DNA from: Candidatus Heimdallarchaeota archaeon
Lineage (GTDB): Archaea > Asgardarchaeota > Heimdallarchaeia > Hodarchaeales > Hodarchaeaceae
Direction: 5' to 3'
Assembly: GCA_011364965.1 (NCBI GenBank)
Contig: RDOB01000007.1
Span: 1 to 64,000, forward strand
Length of the DNA: 64,000 nt
Shown: positions 9,319 to 17,765 of the stretch, one piece after another
Layout of the letters: the number at the start of each line of letters is the position of its first letter
How positions within the stretch are numbered: position 1 is the first letter of the stretch
The notes under the pieces: generated by a model
Database searches by the model: none
What the model was told of the DNA's origin: nothing
Seen by the model: the letters and a program-made list of their open reading frames with translations, nothing else
Program-made: the position numbers and the translations under genes

Positions 9319-10413
9319 TCAGAGATTTTCTGGACCAAACGTATAAACAAGTTTAGGATTAATATGTATGAAAATATTATCATTCAGCTCAATTGGAATA
9401 TCTTGATCAAATCTATGAATAACTACATCAGTTTGATCAGGTAAGACCGCAACAATCCTCTCAAATGTGCCAAAATACATGACTGACCTAACCTTTGCTT
9501 GAATCTGATTTAATGTCGGGTCCTTGGATTTGGAGACAAACATTAATTCTGGACGTATAACGACAGCAACTTTATCATTAAGATGAACTCCTTTCAAATA
9601 TTCGGATTTAAAAGTATGTGCTTTTCCACTCTCTGCATCTTTCAATTCTAAATGGGCCGAATTACCATCAATTGAGGTAGCAACCATATTAATAGTATTT
9701 GCTTCACCAATAAAAGTAGCCACAAACGCGTTCTCAGGATTTTCCCATACTTCACGTGGGGTTCCAATTTGCCTCAAATGGCCTCTATCTAGCACTGCGA
9801 TAATATCTGATATTGAAAGAGCTTCAGCTTGGTCATGAGTGACATAGATTGCCGTCAAGTTCATTTCTTTAACAAGGTCACGAATTTTTTGTCGTGATTC
9901 TATCCTTAATTTAGCATCTAAGTTACTAAGGGGTTCATCAAGGAGTAGAACATCAGGATTGACCACTAAAGCTCTAGCTAGAGCGACTCTTTGTTGCTGT
10001 CCTCCGCTCAATTCGTTAGGCATCCGTTCTCCATATTCCTCCATTCTAACCGATTCAAGAGCGTTTTTTACTCGTTTTTTTCTTTCTTTCTCCTCAATTT
10101 CCCGAATTTGGAGCCCAAACTCAATATTTTTAAAAACTGACATATGAGGCCAAATTGCGTAATTTTGAAAGCACATTCCTGTGTACCGATCTTGAGGTGG
10201 TAAATGAGTCACATCGCGATCTCCAAATAACACACGGCCTTTTTCTGGAATATTGAATCCTGCAATGGTACGTAATATCGTGGATTTCCCGCAGCCTGAT
10301 GGGCCTAATAAAGTCAAAATTTGTCTTTCTTCAACTTTAAAGGAGACGTCCTGTACGGCAATTACTTCTCCATCAAAAATTTTTGTTAAATTTTCTACTC
10401 TGACTTCTACCAA
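9319..10413 (-). CDS. ABC transporter ATPase (FbpC/PotA/MalK-type)
   Basis: The protein of about 364 residues energises the importer. It has Walker A GPSGCGKST, Q-loop QNYAIWPHM, signature LSGGQQQRVALARAL, Walker B VLLLDEPLSNLDAKLR and the switch His in YVTHDQAEAL. The C-terminal 120 residues form a TOBE-like beta domain (FIGEANTINM, VVIRPELMF). This architecture is shared by iron, polyamine, phosphonate and sugar importers. A TTG at 10413 is preceded nine bases upstream by AGGATAGG and leads straight into the first strand; the longer TTG start at 10446 has no such site. The gene stands first, 294 bases ahead of the binding-protein gene, so it may have its own promoter. Confidence 0.9.
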   Translation of the reverse strand: MVEVRVENLTKIFDGEVIAVQDVSFKVEERQILTLLGPSGCGKSTILRTIAGFNIPEKGRVLFGDRDVTHLPPQDRYTGMCFQNYAIWPHMSVFKNIEFGLQIREIEEKERKKRVKNALESVRMEEYGERMPNELSGGQQQRVALARALVVNPDVLLLDEPLSNLDAKLRIESRQKIRDLVKEMNLTAIYVTHDQAEALSISDIIAVLDRGHLRQIGTPREVWENPENAFVATFIGEANTINMVATSIDGNSAHLELKDAESGKAHTFKSEYLKGVHLNDKVAVVIRPELMFVSKSKDPTLNQIQAKVRSVMYFGTFERIVAVLPDQTDVVIHRFDQDIPIELNDNIFIHINPKLVYTFGPENL

Positions 10414-10614
10414 TGTCGCTCGCCTATCCTGAAAAGTATATATCAATTACATTGAGCAGTGTTATTATAACATATTAAATATTATTCTGATAAATATTTT
10501 TTGAATAATTCTCGAATATTCTTCTTCAGTTAAGGAATTTAAGATTTTTTCGAAAAAGACTGCATTTCTTAACAAACCTAAGATTTTAAAAAATAAAAAA
10601 AAAGAAAAAGCGTT

Positions 10615-12570
10615 TTATCGTTTTTTCTTATGGATTACGGTTAAATAGGCAATTGCTAAAGCAATACCCATGACTGTGAAAGATGTTGCTCCTCCTGTCG
10701 TAGTTGTGGTAGTTGTAGTGGGTGCTTCAGTTGGAAGATACCAAATCGTGAAAGTATCACCAACGGAGGGAGTTAGCGGGTACCACCCTGCGCGATCACC
10801 ATTTTTAACATTTCCGATCTCATTTAGATGAAGGATGTTTGAATTAATGGATGCCATTTTCGGAGTAATGGTTGTTCCACCTGATGCAAACCAACTTACA
10901 GTGATATCAGTTTCATCATGTGCAAGGACATCAGCGAGAACGTTAACATAAGTAATTCCATCCTTGGTATATTGACTTTCAACAATTCCAACATCAGTTA
11001 TGTACGCGCCATTAGTACCTGGTGCCATTTTGAAAGTTATTTTAGCGTTAGAGAATGCATCATCGTGAGTATTTGTAATTGTTCCAATTAGGCTAGTTTG
11101 TGTTCCATCATTGGCTGCTGAGAATGAGGTACTTAGTGTTCCTAGGGGATAGACACTATCTTGTTGGGTAGCTGTTCCCCATGAAGAAAACGCGTTATTT
11201 TGGACATGGATTAAACTATATCCATAAGGAGCGGAAGTAACTGAAATATGTTGTATCCCTTGAAAAATAGAGGAATCAGTGATGCCAATTGAGGAATGGA
11301 CGTAATAAGCTACTCCATAATTTACCATGGCAGCTAAAATATCCGTACTCTCAGGTTCATTTCTCACACATTGCTCATACATTTGCTCAGGGATATGACT
11401 TGGAGCATCTGTAGGTGATTTGATTGGATCGTGTAAGAAAACGACTTTCAAATTTGCCGTGTCAGCAGATGCTAGGGAATTTTCAATAAAATCCGCTTCT
11501 ACTGCTGTTGGACGATGATCACCTGGGTAAATTGAGGTGAAAAAATGGTCTCCTACACTCCAGTCACGATTCCTCGGACCAATAATTCTTTCAAAAGCGG
11601 CGATTCCCATTCCCCAGTAAGGCCAATCACCTTCACCACCTTCGAATCTTTCTCTATGTCCTGTTGCCATGTACTGCGGAACACTGCAAAGCTCTTCTAA
11701 GTATGAAACATACATTCGGAATGTTGGTTCATCTCCATAAAGAGAAACAGATCCTAGATTAACTATGAATAAAGGATTAACTATCGAGAGTTCCTTTAAG
11801 GTGTCACTAATGTTATAGGTACCCCTTGTGCCATCCGGATATACTTCTTGATCCCCAAAAATGGCTATATAATAGTCTTCAGGGATTGTATCAAGAATAC
11901 GAAGAGAATTCGGTTCAAAATCTGAACGTGTCTTCCCACCAGCTGTTGCATAAAGAGTTAAATCATAAAGTCCTACTTCTAAGTCTCCTGGGATTGCAAA
12001 GGAAATATTCCAATCATTCCCAATGCTATTAGAACTACTTGAAATAATGGGATTTGTCGGATTATCTCCACATGTTAGATTCAGTTTCCATTCTGTTATA
12101 CTGCTTGGCCCAAGCGCTTGTACATCAAGAATAGTGCCAGCAGTTGTTATTCGGGGTGTACACAAATTTGGATCGATCATTTGAATACGGTAATCTCTAT
12201 ACTCTGGGAATATTTCCCAATAGTTTCGATCATTTCTATCAACGGTACTCCCTGATGTGAAAAGGAATTTTAAACCATCCGGAAGATCCGTGGCCCATAA
12301 AAGCTCTGCTTCCCAATAACCAGAACTATTTTTTGTCATAGGATATTGAATAAAACGACTTTGGAAACCTTGTTTACGACTGGAGGTAGACCATTGAGAA
12401 GTAACAGGAACTACCTCGAGATTTCCTTCAATATCTTGAGCTACCTCAACATTCAAACTTGTTACGTCAGTAGGGATGAATCCATCCGCTAACGGCGAGC
12501 TTGAGACGGGTATTGACAATAAAAACGTAAGATTTAGTAATAACAATAACAATAAGTTTTTTTTCTGCAA
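10615..12570 (-). CDS. Secreted calcineurin-like phosphoesterase homologue lacking the metal-binding motifs
   Basis: The 651-residue protein has a signal helix (4-24), an N-terminal beta region, a phosphoesterase-like region (about 230-480), a beta-rich region, then eight Thr, GGATSFTVMG, a membrane helix and HKKKR. It is a clear paralogue of the protein at 14230: both have NDxNYW near residue 130 and the same domain order. The catalytic motifs are altered. The DxQ motif reads GDQEV, GDIT reads GSVS, GNHD reads GHRE, AHHP reads LHDP, and GHLH reads SSIG. Without these ligands two-metal hydrolysis is unlikely; a binding or scaffolding role is inference. It lies 168 bases upstream of the ATPase gene on the same strand. 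Confidence 0.75.
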   Translation of the reverse strand: MQKKNLLLLLLLNLTFLLSIPVSSSPLADGFIPTDVTSLNVEVAQDIEGNLEVVPVTSQWSTSSRKQGFQSRFIQYPMTKNSSGYWEAELLWATDLPDGLKFLFTSGSTVDRNDRNYWEIFPEYRDYRIQMIDPNLCTPRITTAGTILDVQALGPSSITEWKLNLTCGDNPTNPIISSSSNSIGNDWNISFAIPGDLEVGLYDLTLYATAGGKTRSDFEPNSLRILDTIPEDYYIAIFGDQEVYPDGTRGTYNISDTLKELSIVNPLFIVNLGSVSLYGDEPTFRMYVSYLEELCSVPQYMATGHRERFEGGEGDWPYWGMGIAAFERIIGPRNRDWSVGDHFFTSIYPGDHRPTAVEADFIENSLASADTANLKVVFLHDPIKSPTDAPSHIPEQMYEQCVRNEPESTDILAAMVNYGVAYYVHSSIGITDSSIFQGIQHISVTSAPYGYSLIHVQNNAFSSWGTATQQDSVYPLGTLSTSFSAANDGTQTSLIGTITNTHDDAFSNAKITFKMAPGTNGAYITDVGIVESQYTKDGITYVNVLADVLAHDETDITVSWFASGGTTITPKMASINSNILHLNEIGNVKNGDRAGWYPLTPSVGDTFTIWYLPTEAPTTTTTTTTGGATSFTVMGIALAIAYLTVIHKKKR

Positions 12571-12794
12571 TTTTAGACCTCTAATTCTATAATTGTGTGT
12601 AAAGAAGTAAAGATTTCTTATCTATTATTAAATTTTTTTTATATCTTTATGACTTCTCTAAAATTGTGAACTCGTCACAGGGAGCTCTTATATTTAGATT
12701 TTTAATCAAAAATAGGATCCTTAGTTAATGCTACTGCTGTATGAATTATTCTAAAAAGTAGTCTAGAATAAGTAGATCAAGAAAATTAAGTATA

Positions 12795-12830
12795 AAAAAG
12801 GAAAAAAAGAAAAGAGTAGGAATAACCTAC
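12795..12830 (-). terminator. Hairpin plus T-tract, overlapping the stop codon
   Basis: On the minus strand GTAGG (12830-12826) pairs with CCTAC (12820-12816) around a five-base loop, with a T-rich run below 12812. The stop codon at 12829-12827 lies inside the stem. Confidence 0.5.
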
Positions 12831-13843
12831 TTACGTTTTCTGAGTACCAATGGTATGAGTGCTAACGCAATAAAACCTGTTAGGATCTCAAATCCTGGAG
12901 CTTTTGCGTCATATTTACCAACGGACCAATCAAGTAGTTGATAGAGTAACTCAATGTTTTGAAGTCCACCTACTTGATATCGCATCTCACTGCCGTACAT
13001 ATTTTTATAGTTTGAGAAGAAGGACTCACCCATGACTGCTAATTTGTTTTTACTGTCACCGAGATTCCATTCAATGGCAAGCATGGATTTAGAGGAGTTC
13101 TCACCAGTTGGATAGCCTTCCCATTTGTCATCGTCATCAAAATCTTGATCTTGAATCTCTGATGTAACTGAGGTGTTCACTACCCATTGACAATTTTCGA
13201 TGTCGTTATAGTTCGCGACAGTTCCAACGCCAGCGGTGGTTACTGATGAATATGGAACAACACAGGTTGGACCATGCCAAGAAGTATTTACTACGTCCTT
13301 AGTAATTTTATTGGCTGGGGAATCAATAGTGTTGTCTACATTACAAATTGGACGATATCCTGCACCGTCATTCATTCCAGCGTCAATGATTGCATCATCT
13401 TGTACAAAAATATGTCCCTCTATCTCTATAACGATATGATTAACACCAACAGGTTCTGCTGTTGTACCCCATGGATACCAATATCCACCATAATCAGAAT
13501 CAGAGGCGAGCCAAAGAGCACGGCCAGATGCTTCGTTGAACCAATCAACAATCACATCTAACTCACCCTTGGTGTCATTGATATAGTCAACACCGTTAAC
13601 AATTAGAACATCTATTCCCTCTAAAATAGAGGTGTTCATTTCACCTACACTGGTGACTACTTCATAACCATAATTGCTTGCGTTACCTTCGAAGCTCATT
13701 ACTTCCACATGCAATGCTCCATTGCCAGACCAAACTAAAACTTTATAGTCAGCTTGGGCAGATGTTGGATTGGTCAAACTGAGCATTCCAAGTGTAAGCA
13801 GAAAAAGAATCATGGTATTTAGTATGTATTTATTTTTTTTCAA
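12827..13843 (-). CDS. Secreted GATase1-like (ThuA/DUF4350-type fold) protein, membrane anchored
   Basis: The 338-residue protein has a signal peptide (about 9-30, ending TSAQA). A Rossmann-like region begins with YKVLVWSGNGALHVEV, then EGIDVLIVNGVDY and a conserved-looking GRALWLASDSDYGGYWYPWG segment. This resembles the class I glutamine-amidotransferase-like fold used by ThuA and GIFT proteins. No Cys-His-Glu amidotransferase triad is obvious, so a non-enzymatic, ligand-binding role is likely. An acidic patch (QDQDFDDDDKW) could bind metal. The end has APGFEILTGF, a helix and RKRK, the same anchor type as its neighbours. It lies 256 bases upstream of the degenerate phosphoesterase and diverges from the phosphoesterase at 14230. 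Confidence 0.6.
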   Translation of the reverse strand: MKKNKYILNTMILFLLTLGMLSLTNPTSAQADYKVLVWSGNGALHVEVMSFEGNASNYGYEVVTSVGEMNTSILEGIDVLIVNGVDYINDTKGELDVIVDWFNEASGRALWLASDSDYGGYWYPWGTTAEPVGVNHIVIEIEGHIFVQDDAIIDAGMNDGAGYRPICNVDNTIDSPANKITKDVVNTSWHGPTCVVPYSSVTTAGVGTVANYNDIENCQWVVNTSVTSEIQDQDFDDDDKWEGYPTGENSSKSMLAIEWNLGDSKNKLAVMGESFFSNYKNMYGSEMRYQVGGLQNIELLYQLLDWSVGKYDAKAPGFEILTGFIALALIPLVLRKRK

Positions 13844-14229
13844 TACTCACACACATCCAAAATTAATATTTTTTAGTTGAAGTGCACTATTTTGCACTCG
13901 TCTCCCATTCTATGTTGTATGTTTAAAAATGTTATTCAGATAAATTAAAACTCTCTTATTAATAGCTTCCTTTTAAGTAATAAATATCTAAAATTTAGGC
14001 CATAAGCTTTAGAGGAAATTAAGATCCCTTTCTCTCGTAAGAACTGCATAATTTTTCCCATTTTTCACAAAATTTTGGTATTGACATCATCCTATATCTC
14101 AATTTTTTAATCAAATTAAGTTATTTTATAATTAATTATTTAAATCTCTCCACGGTTCAAAGTAAATCATTCCAATAATCTGTATTAGTTATCTATTTTT
14201 TAGAATAAAGACTTAAAGGAGAATACAAA
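13844..14229 (+). promoter_or_regulatory. 386-base divergent intergenic region
   Basis: This AT-rich stretch separates two divergent surface-protein genes and must hold both promoters. A TATA-like TTTATAATTA lies near 14133 on the plus strand, about 95 bases before the start at 14230. An AAAGGAG ribosome site lies eight bases before the GTG start. I see no repeat or small gene. Confidence 0.35.
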
Positions 14230-15891
14230 GTGAGAAATGGTTTTATCAAAAATTTTTTCTTAATATTCAGTTTATTTCTTTTTTTCATTAGTTTTTCATC
14301 AGTTAATGCCAAAGTTTCGACTCAAGCTGCTGCAAATTGGACCCCAACAATACCAGATGTAGGAGATATGATTATTATAACCTATGATCCATCTCTTGGT
14401 ACTATACCTGAAACTGCTAGTAATATATGGTTAGTATGGGCTATGAACGTTTCTAGCAATAATGCTCATTTAATGCCAAGTCCAGCGATGTGGCCTGCTA
14501 ATACACACACCATTTTATCTGGCCGTTTTGTCGAAACTCCCATGATAAAAGATGGTTCAATTTGGGAAGTATCAATTACATTGAATGAAATGGCTGAGGA
14601 TTTCAAAATCGGATTTACAGATACTTCTGGAACTATAACAGATAACAATGATGGCAACTATTGGTACATTGAAACGAAAATGAAAACAGATAGAATTCTA
14701 GCACGATCTCCATCATTTGGATTACCATACTTCCTTCAACAGGGAGAATCGTTAGTTATAACAGCTCGTGGTCCAGCTTCAGCCACTAATTGGGCCGTTC
14801 AATTAATACATGAAGCAACAACTATAGATTTTACAGTAGCAGATGAGTCTTATGTTGATGGAATGTGGAGTTTAACAGCAACAAATAATACGAATATACC
14901 TGAAGCTCTTTACGATTTATCATTAAGCGCAACTGTGTCAGCAATTACCCGCATGAATATTCAAGAGCATTCTGTGCAAGTAATTTCAGAATTTAAGGAC
15001 GATTTTAATTTTATTCACATTTCTGACCCCCAGATTTTTCCAGACGGAAGTGGTGCAAAAAGTGGCCTTGGAAATATTACAGATGCATTTCAAGCACTCA
15101 ATGAAACCAATGCAGAATTTATAGTATGCACTGGTGACATTACAGAGTGGACTGACGAAATTTCGTATAGAAAATTCAAAGATTGGAAAATAATGTATTT
15201 AGATATTCCATTATTTTTGATTCCAGGAAATCATGATGAATTTGAAGGAACAGGGGAAACTAATTCGGATAAAATCTGGGGAGGTGGACAGGGAACGTAT
15301 GAGTTATTAATAGGGCCATCCCGAGGAAGCTGGACATATGGAGATGTCAGTTTTGTATATATCCATACTGATGACAGAAATGTTGCATCAGAAGATGTAG
15401 AGTGGGCTGAACAACAAATGGCAAAACCTGAATTTCAGAACAGCATCACGAAAATATTAATGGCACATCATCCTCTTGATAGCAGGTATGCATCTGAAAC
15501 TGTGGTAAATCCAGGGAAAAATGATATGCTTAGTGCTATTCAAACCTACAATGTTACTCATTATCTCCATGGACATCTTCATGACGGTTGGCACAGTATA
15601 TTAAATGGAGTACATCATATTGGCGCTCCGCAGACTTATCCATATGCTAATACCCAAAATAATGGTGGTTATATTGTACACACAGTTGAGAATGGAAATT
15701 TAACCAATTGGACGCAATATATTGATTTTTTGGAAGTTACTTTAGATGAACCCAATACTGATATTACTTCTGATAGTACAACTACAACTACTCTAACAAC
15801 TGGAACAACACCTGGCTTTATGATGTTTTCAGTAATTATCATTGCCTCTATGATTTCAGTTATGAGAAAACGCCAAAAACGTGTTAATTAG
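14230..15891 (+). CDS. Secreted calcineurin-like metallophosphoesterase, membrane anchored
   Basis: The 553-residue surface enzyme starts at GTG with AAAGGAG eight bases upstream. It has a signal helix (8-27, ending VNA), an N-terminal beta domain, then a two-metal phosphoesterase domain (about 258-440). Motifs in order are HISDPQ (DxQ variant of DxH), CTGDIT, PGNHDEF, MAHHP and HGHLHDGW, a complete ligand set apart from the common H-to-Q change. The tail has a TTTTTLTTGT stalk, PGFMMF, a membrane helix and KRQKR. Such enzymes cleave phosphomono- or diesters. It starts a plus-strand pair with the phosphoesterase at 15944 (52 bases apart) and diverges from the importer block. The true substrate cannot be read from sequence. 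Confidence 0.85.
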   Translation: MRNGFIKNFFLIFSLFLFFISFSSVNAKVSTQAAANWTPTIPDVGDMIIITYDPSLGTIPETASNIWLVWAMNVSSNNAHLMPSPAMWPANTHTILSGRFVETPMIKDGSIWEVSITLNEMAEDFKIGFTDTSGTITDNNDGNYWYIETKMKTDRILARSPSFGLPYFLQQGESLVITARGPASATNWAVQLIHEATTIDFTVADESYVDGMWSLTATNNTNIPEALYDLSLSATVSAITRMNIQEHSVQVISEFKDDFNFIHISDPQIFPDGSGAKSGLGNITDAFQALNETNAEFIVCTGDITEWTDEISYRKFKDWKIMYLDIPLFLIPGNHDEFEGTGETNSDKIWGGGQGTYELLIGPSRGSWTYGDVSFVYIHTDDRNVASEDVEWAEQQMAKPEFQNSITKILMAHHPLDSRYASETVVNPGKNDMLSAIQTYNVTHYLHGHLHDGWHSILNGVHHIGAPQTYPYANTQNNGGYIVHTVENGNLTNWTQYIDFLEVTLDEPNTDITSDSTTTTTLTTGTTPGFMMFSVIIIASMISVMRKRQKRVN

Positions 15892-15916
15892 AGAAACTTC
15901 TTAATTTTTTTTATTT
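15883..15916 (+). terminator. Inverted repeat AATTA/TAATT plus T8
   Basis: AATTA overlapping the stop codon pairs with TAATT after about 11 bases, followed by a run of T. The stem is short and AT-only, so the call is weak. Confidence 0.3.
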
Positions 15917-15943
15917 AAATTCTGAATCAATGAGAATAGAAAA

Positions 15944-17509
15944 ATGCCTCAAAGGATCACTCCAGTTTCAATAATCGTTATTGTCTGTATATCTGCTATA
16001 ATTGGAACCAGTCTCCCAATTGAGATAAAGCTACCTCCAAGGCAAATAAATGTTGAAATAAATGAGAATAACCAAATTTTAAGTCCAACTCTAGCCAATC
16101 CAGCCATATCTCAAGCTGGTGATAATGTTAGAGTAATTTACAAGACAAATATCTCAGATGATCCAAATGAAATATTCCTAAACAACGAATTTGCCAATTA
16201 TTTGGTTGAAGTTATTCAAATAACTGGAATTGACATTAATGGAGAAAGATCCATGATTATTTCAACTAATCTAGATATATTACCATTAATTTATTCCTTA
16301 ATTGTTACATTCCCAAACAGCTTGAAAATTTTCTCTTATAATTCAATTAAAATTACTGATGAAGACCTGTATCTGCTAGATAATTACTCTTTTGTTCATT
16401 TTACAGATACGCATATCTCCGGGTTACAAAATCGATATGAGCAAGTTTCAAGATTAATTTCGGAGATTAACTTGTTAAATCCAGATTTTTGCCTATTAAC
16501 TGGAGATATTGTTGAAGGTTTAACTACAGATAATCAGGGAAATATGATAACAGCAGAGATTCAATACCCGCAGGCACTAGCTCTTCTTAAGGAATTAAAT
16601 ATCCCAGTTTTCATAATTAGTGGAAATCATGATTTCCAAATTAATGATAAGCAGAATGGGAATGAGCTTTGGTCAAAATACTTTGGAAAAGTAGGGAACG
16701 TAATAAATTTCACATATTCTCAGGATCAATTTGTTGGAGTTTCTCTTTTTGATGAGAATGGATTAACATATGATCAGCTCCAGAAAATTGAAACTATTTA
16801 TACAAGCTCTTCTTCTAGTTCTTTTCTTAACGTTTTTTTTGCACATCATGATTATAAAAATCAATTTCCCTTAATATATCAGAACTATGGGATCAATCTT
16901 TCTCTATTAGGTCATGAGCATATCACAATTGAAAGAAATGTTTCAGGTACAGTTGAGAATGCCTTAGATAATAGTATTACGTTTACAGAAGCCGAAACTG
17001 GTCACTATCGGTTGTACACAATTAATTCTGAGAAAGAAATAGCGTATGAAGAATTAGAGGTAGAGCAATTGAGGGCATCTATTTCCACTGAATCGAATAA
17101 TGAAAGTTCAATAATGATTCATATTAATATTCAAAATTTTCATCCAATATCATTTTCAAACTTAAAAAAGGAAATAATTTTACTAGGAAACTGGAGGAGT
17201 AATCAAATAATTGAATCTTCAAACATTGACATGCATTTTAATGGCTCTCATACACTTATATATTTATTCATGGATATAGAGGCAAAAACTGAATATAATT
17301 CGGAAATTATCTTATCTTCAAGTTCCGGTTCATATTCTTGGATTATAAATTCTTCAATTATTGAAATTACTTTTCCTTTCTCTGATTCTTCAAGCCAAAG
17401 CTCTGAACAGGACAATGGTGTCAATTTTATCACCCTGAAATTGTTTGTTTTTAGTTTATTAGTATCTACTATCATATTAAGGAATAATAAAAGGAAAAAA
17501 AAGCAATAA
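15944..17509 (+). CDS. Secreted calcineurin-like metallophosphoesterase, membrane anchored
   Basis: The 521-residue protein begins with a short signal helix (8-25). The phosphoesterase domain (about 145-345) has a full motif set: HFTDTHISG (DxH), LTGDIVEG, SGNHDFQ, FAHHDY and LGHEH. It therefore looks catalytically competent, more so than the upstream paralogue with its DxQ change. A beta-rich region (360-480) and a Ser-rich stretch (DSSSQSSEQ) precede the terminal helix LKLFVFSLLVSTIIL and the basic tail RNNKRKKKQ. The active site would face outside. It follows the phosphoesterase at 14230 after 52 bases and probably shares its transcript. Confidence 0.83.
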   Translation: MPQRITPVSIIVIVCISAIIGTSLPIEIKLPPRQINVEINENNQILSPTLANPAISQAGDNVRVIYKTNISDDPNEIFLNNEFANYLVEVIQITGIDINGERSMIISTNLDILPLIYSLIVTFPNSLKIFSYNSIKITDEDLYLLDNYSFVHFTDTHISGLQNRYEQVSRLISEINLLNPDFCLLTGDIVEGLTTDNQGNMITAEIQYPQALALLKELNIPVFIISGNHDFQINDKQNGNELWSKYFGKVGNVINFTYSQDQFVGVSLFDENGLTYDQLQKIETIYTSSSSSSFLNVFFAHHDYKNQFPLIYQNYGINLSLLGHEHITIERNVSGTVENALDNSITFTEAETGHYRLYTINSEKEIAYEELEVEQLRASISTESNNESSIMIHINIQNFHPISFSNLKKEIILLGNWRSNQIIESSNIDMHFNGSHTLIYLFMDIEAKTEYNSEIILSSSSGSYSWIINSSIIEITFPFSDSSSQSSEQDNGVNFITLKLFVFSLLVSTIILRNNKRKKKQ

Positions 17510-17644
17510 CTAAAAGTTCAAATCATATCTATGAATTAATATATTGCTTTTTGTTTTCGAGAATTGACAGTGAAAAAGAAATATTTCACTTCTGAAATAT
17601 GTTCTATTCAGAATCAAAGGGAGATGGCTTTAACAAGATAATTC

Positions 17645-17742
17645 AAGTCACCCCTTATGATGAAAAAGACGGTCTACGGAGGTCTTATGCCCAATTTTCA
17701 TTGGGTGCTGAGACTGATGACGAAAGTTGCACTTACTGACTT
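17645..17742 (+). ncRNA. Candidate structured RNA with box C/D-like elements
   Basis: The gap between 17509 and 17766 is richer in GC and structure than neighbouring spacers. Box C-like ATGATGA is at 17657-17663, CTGA (D'-like) at 17708-17711, TGATGAC (C'-like) at 17715-17721 and CTGA (D-like) at 17736-17739. AAGTCA (17645-17650) can pair with TGACTT (17737-17742). An internal hairpin CCCAAT/ATTGGG occupies 17690-17705. The C-to-D' distance (44 bases) is much longer than in typical archaeal C/D guides, so it may instead be another structured RNA or a leader of the RIO2 gene. Confidence 0.3.
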
Positions 17743-17765
17743 TTAGCATCTAAATAGGGTTAGAT

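Noticed and set aside
4418..10413. Firm assignment of the importer as a ferric-iron transporter
   Set aside because: The FbpABC architecture is shared with phosphonate and other importers, and the iron-binding tyrosines are not evident.
17714..17727. CTGATGA followed by GAAA, as in a hammerhead ribozyme core
   Set aside because: Only one base separates the two motifs, so no stem II can form, and no matching stems I and III around a GTC site were found. A C'-box reading is simpler.
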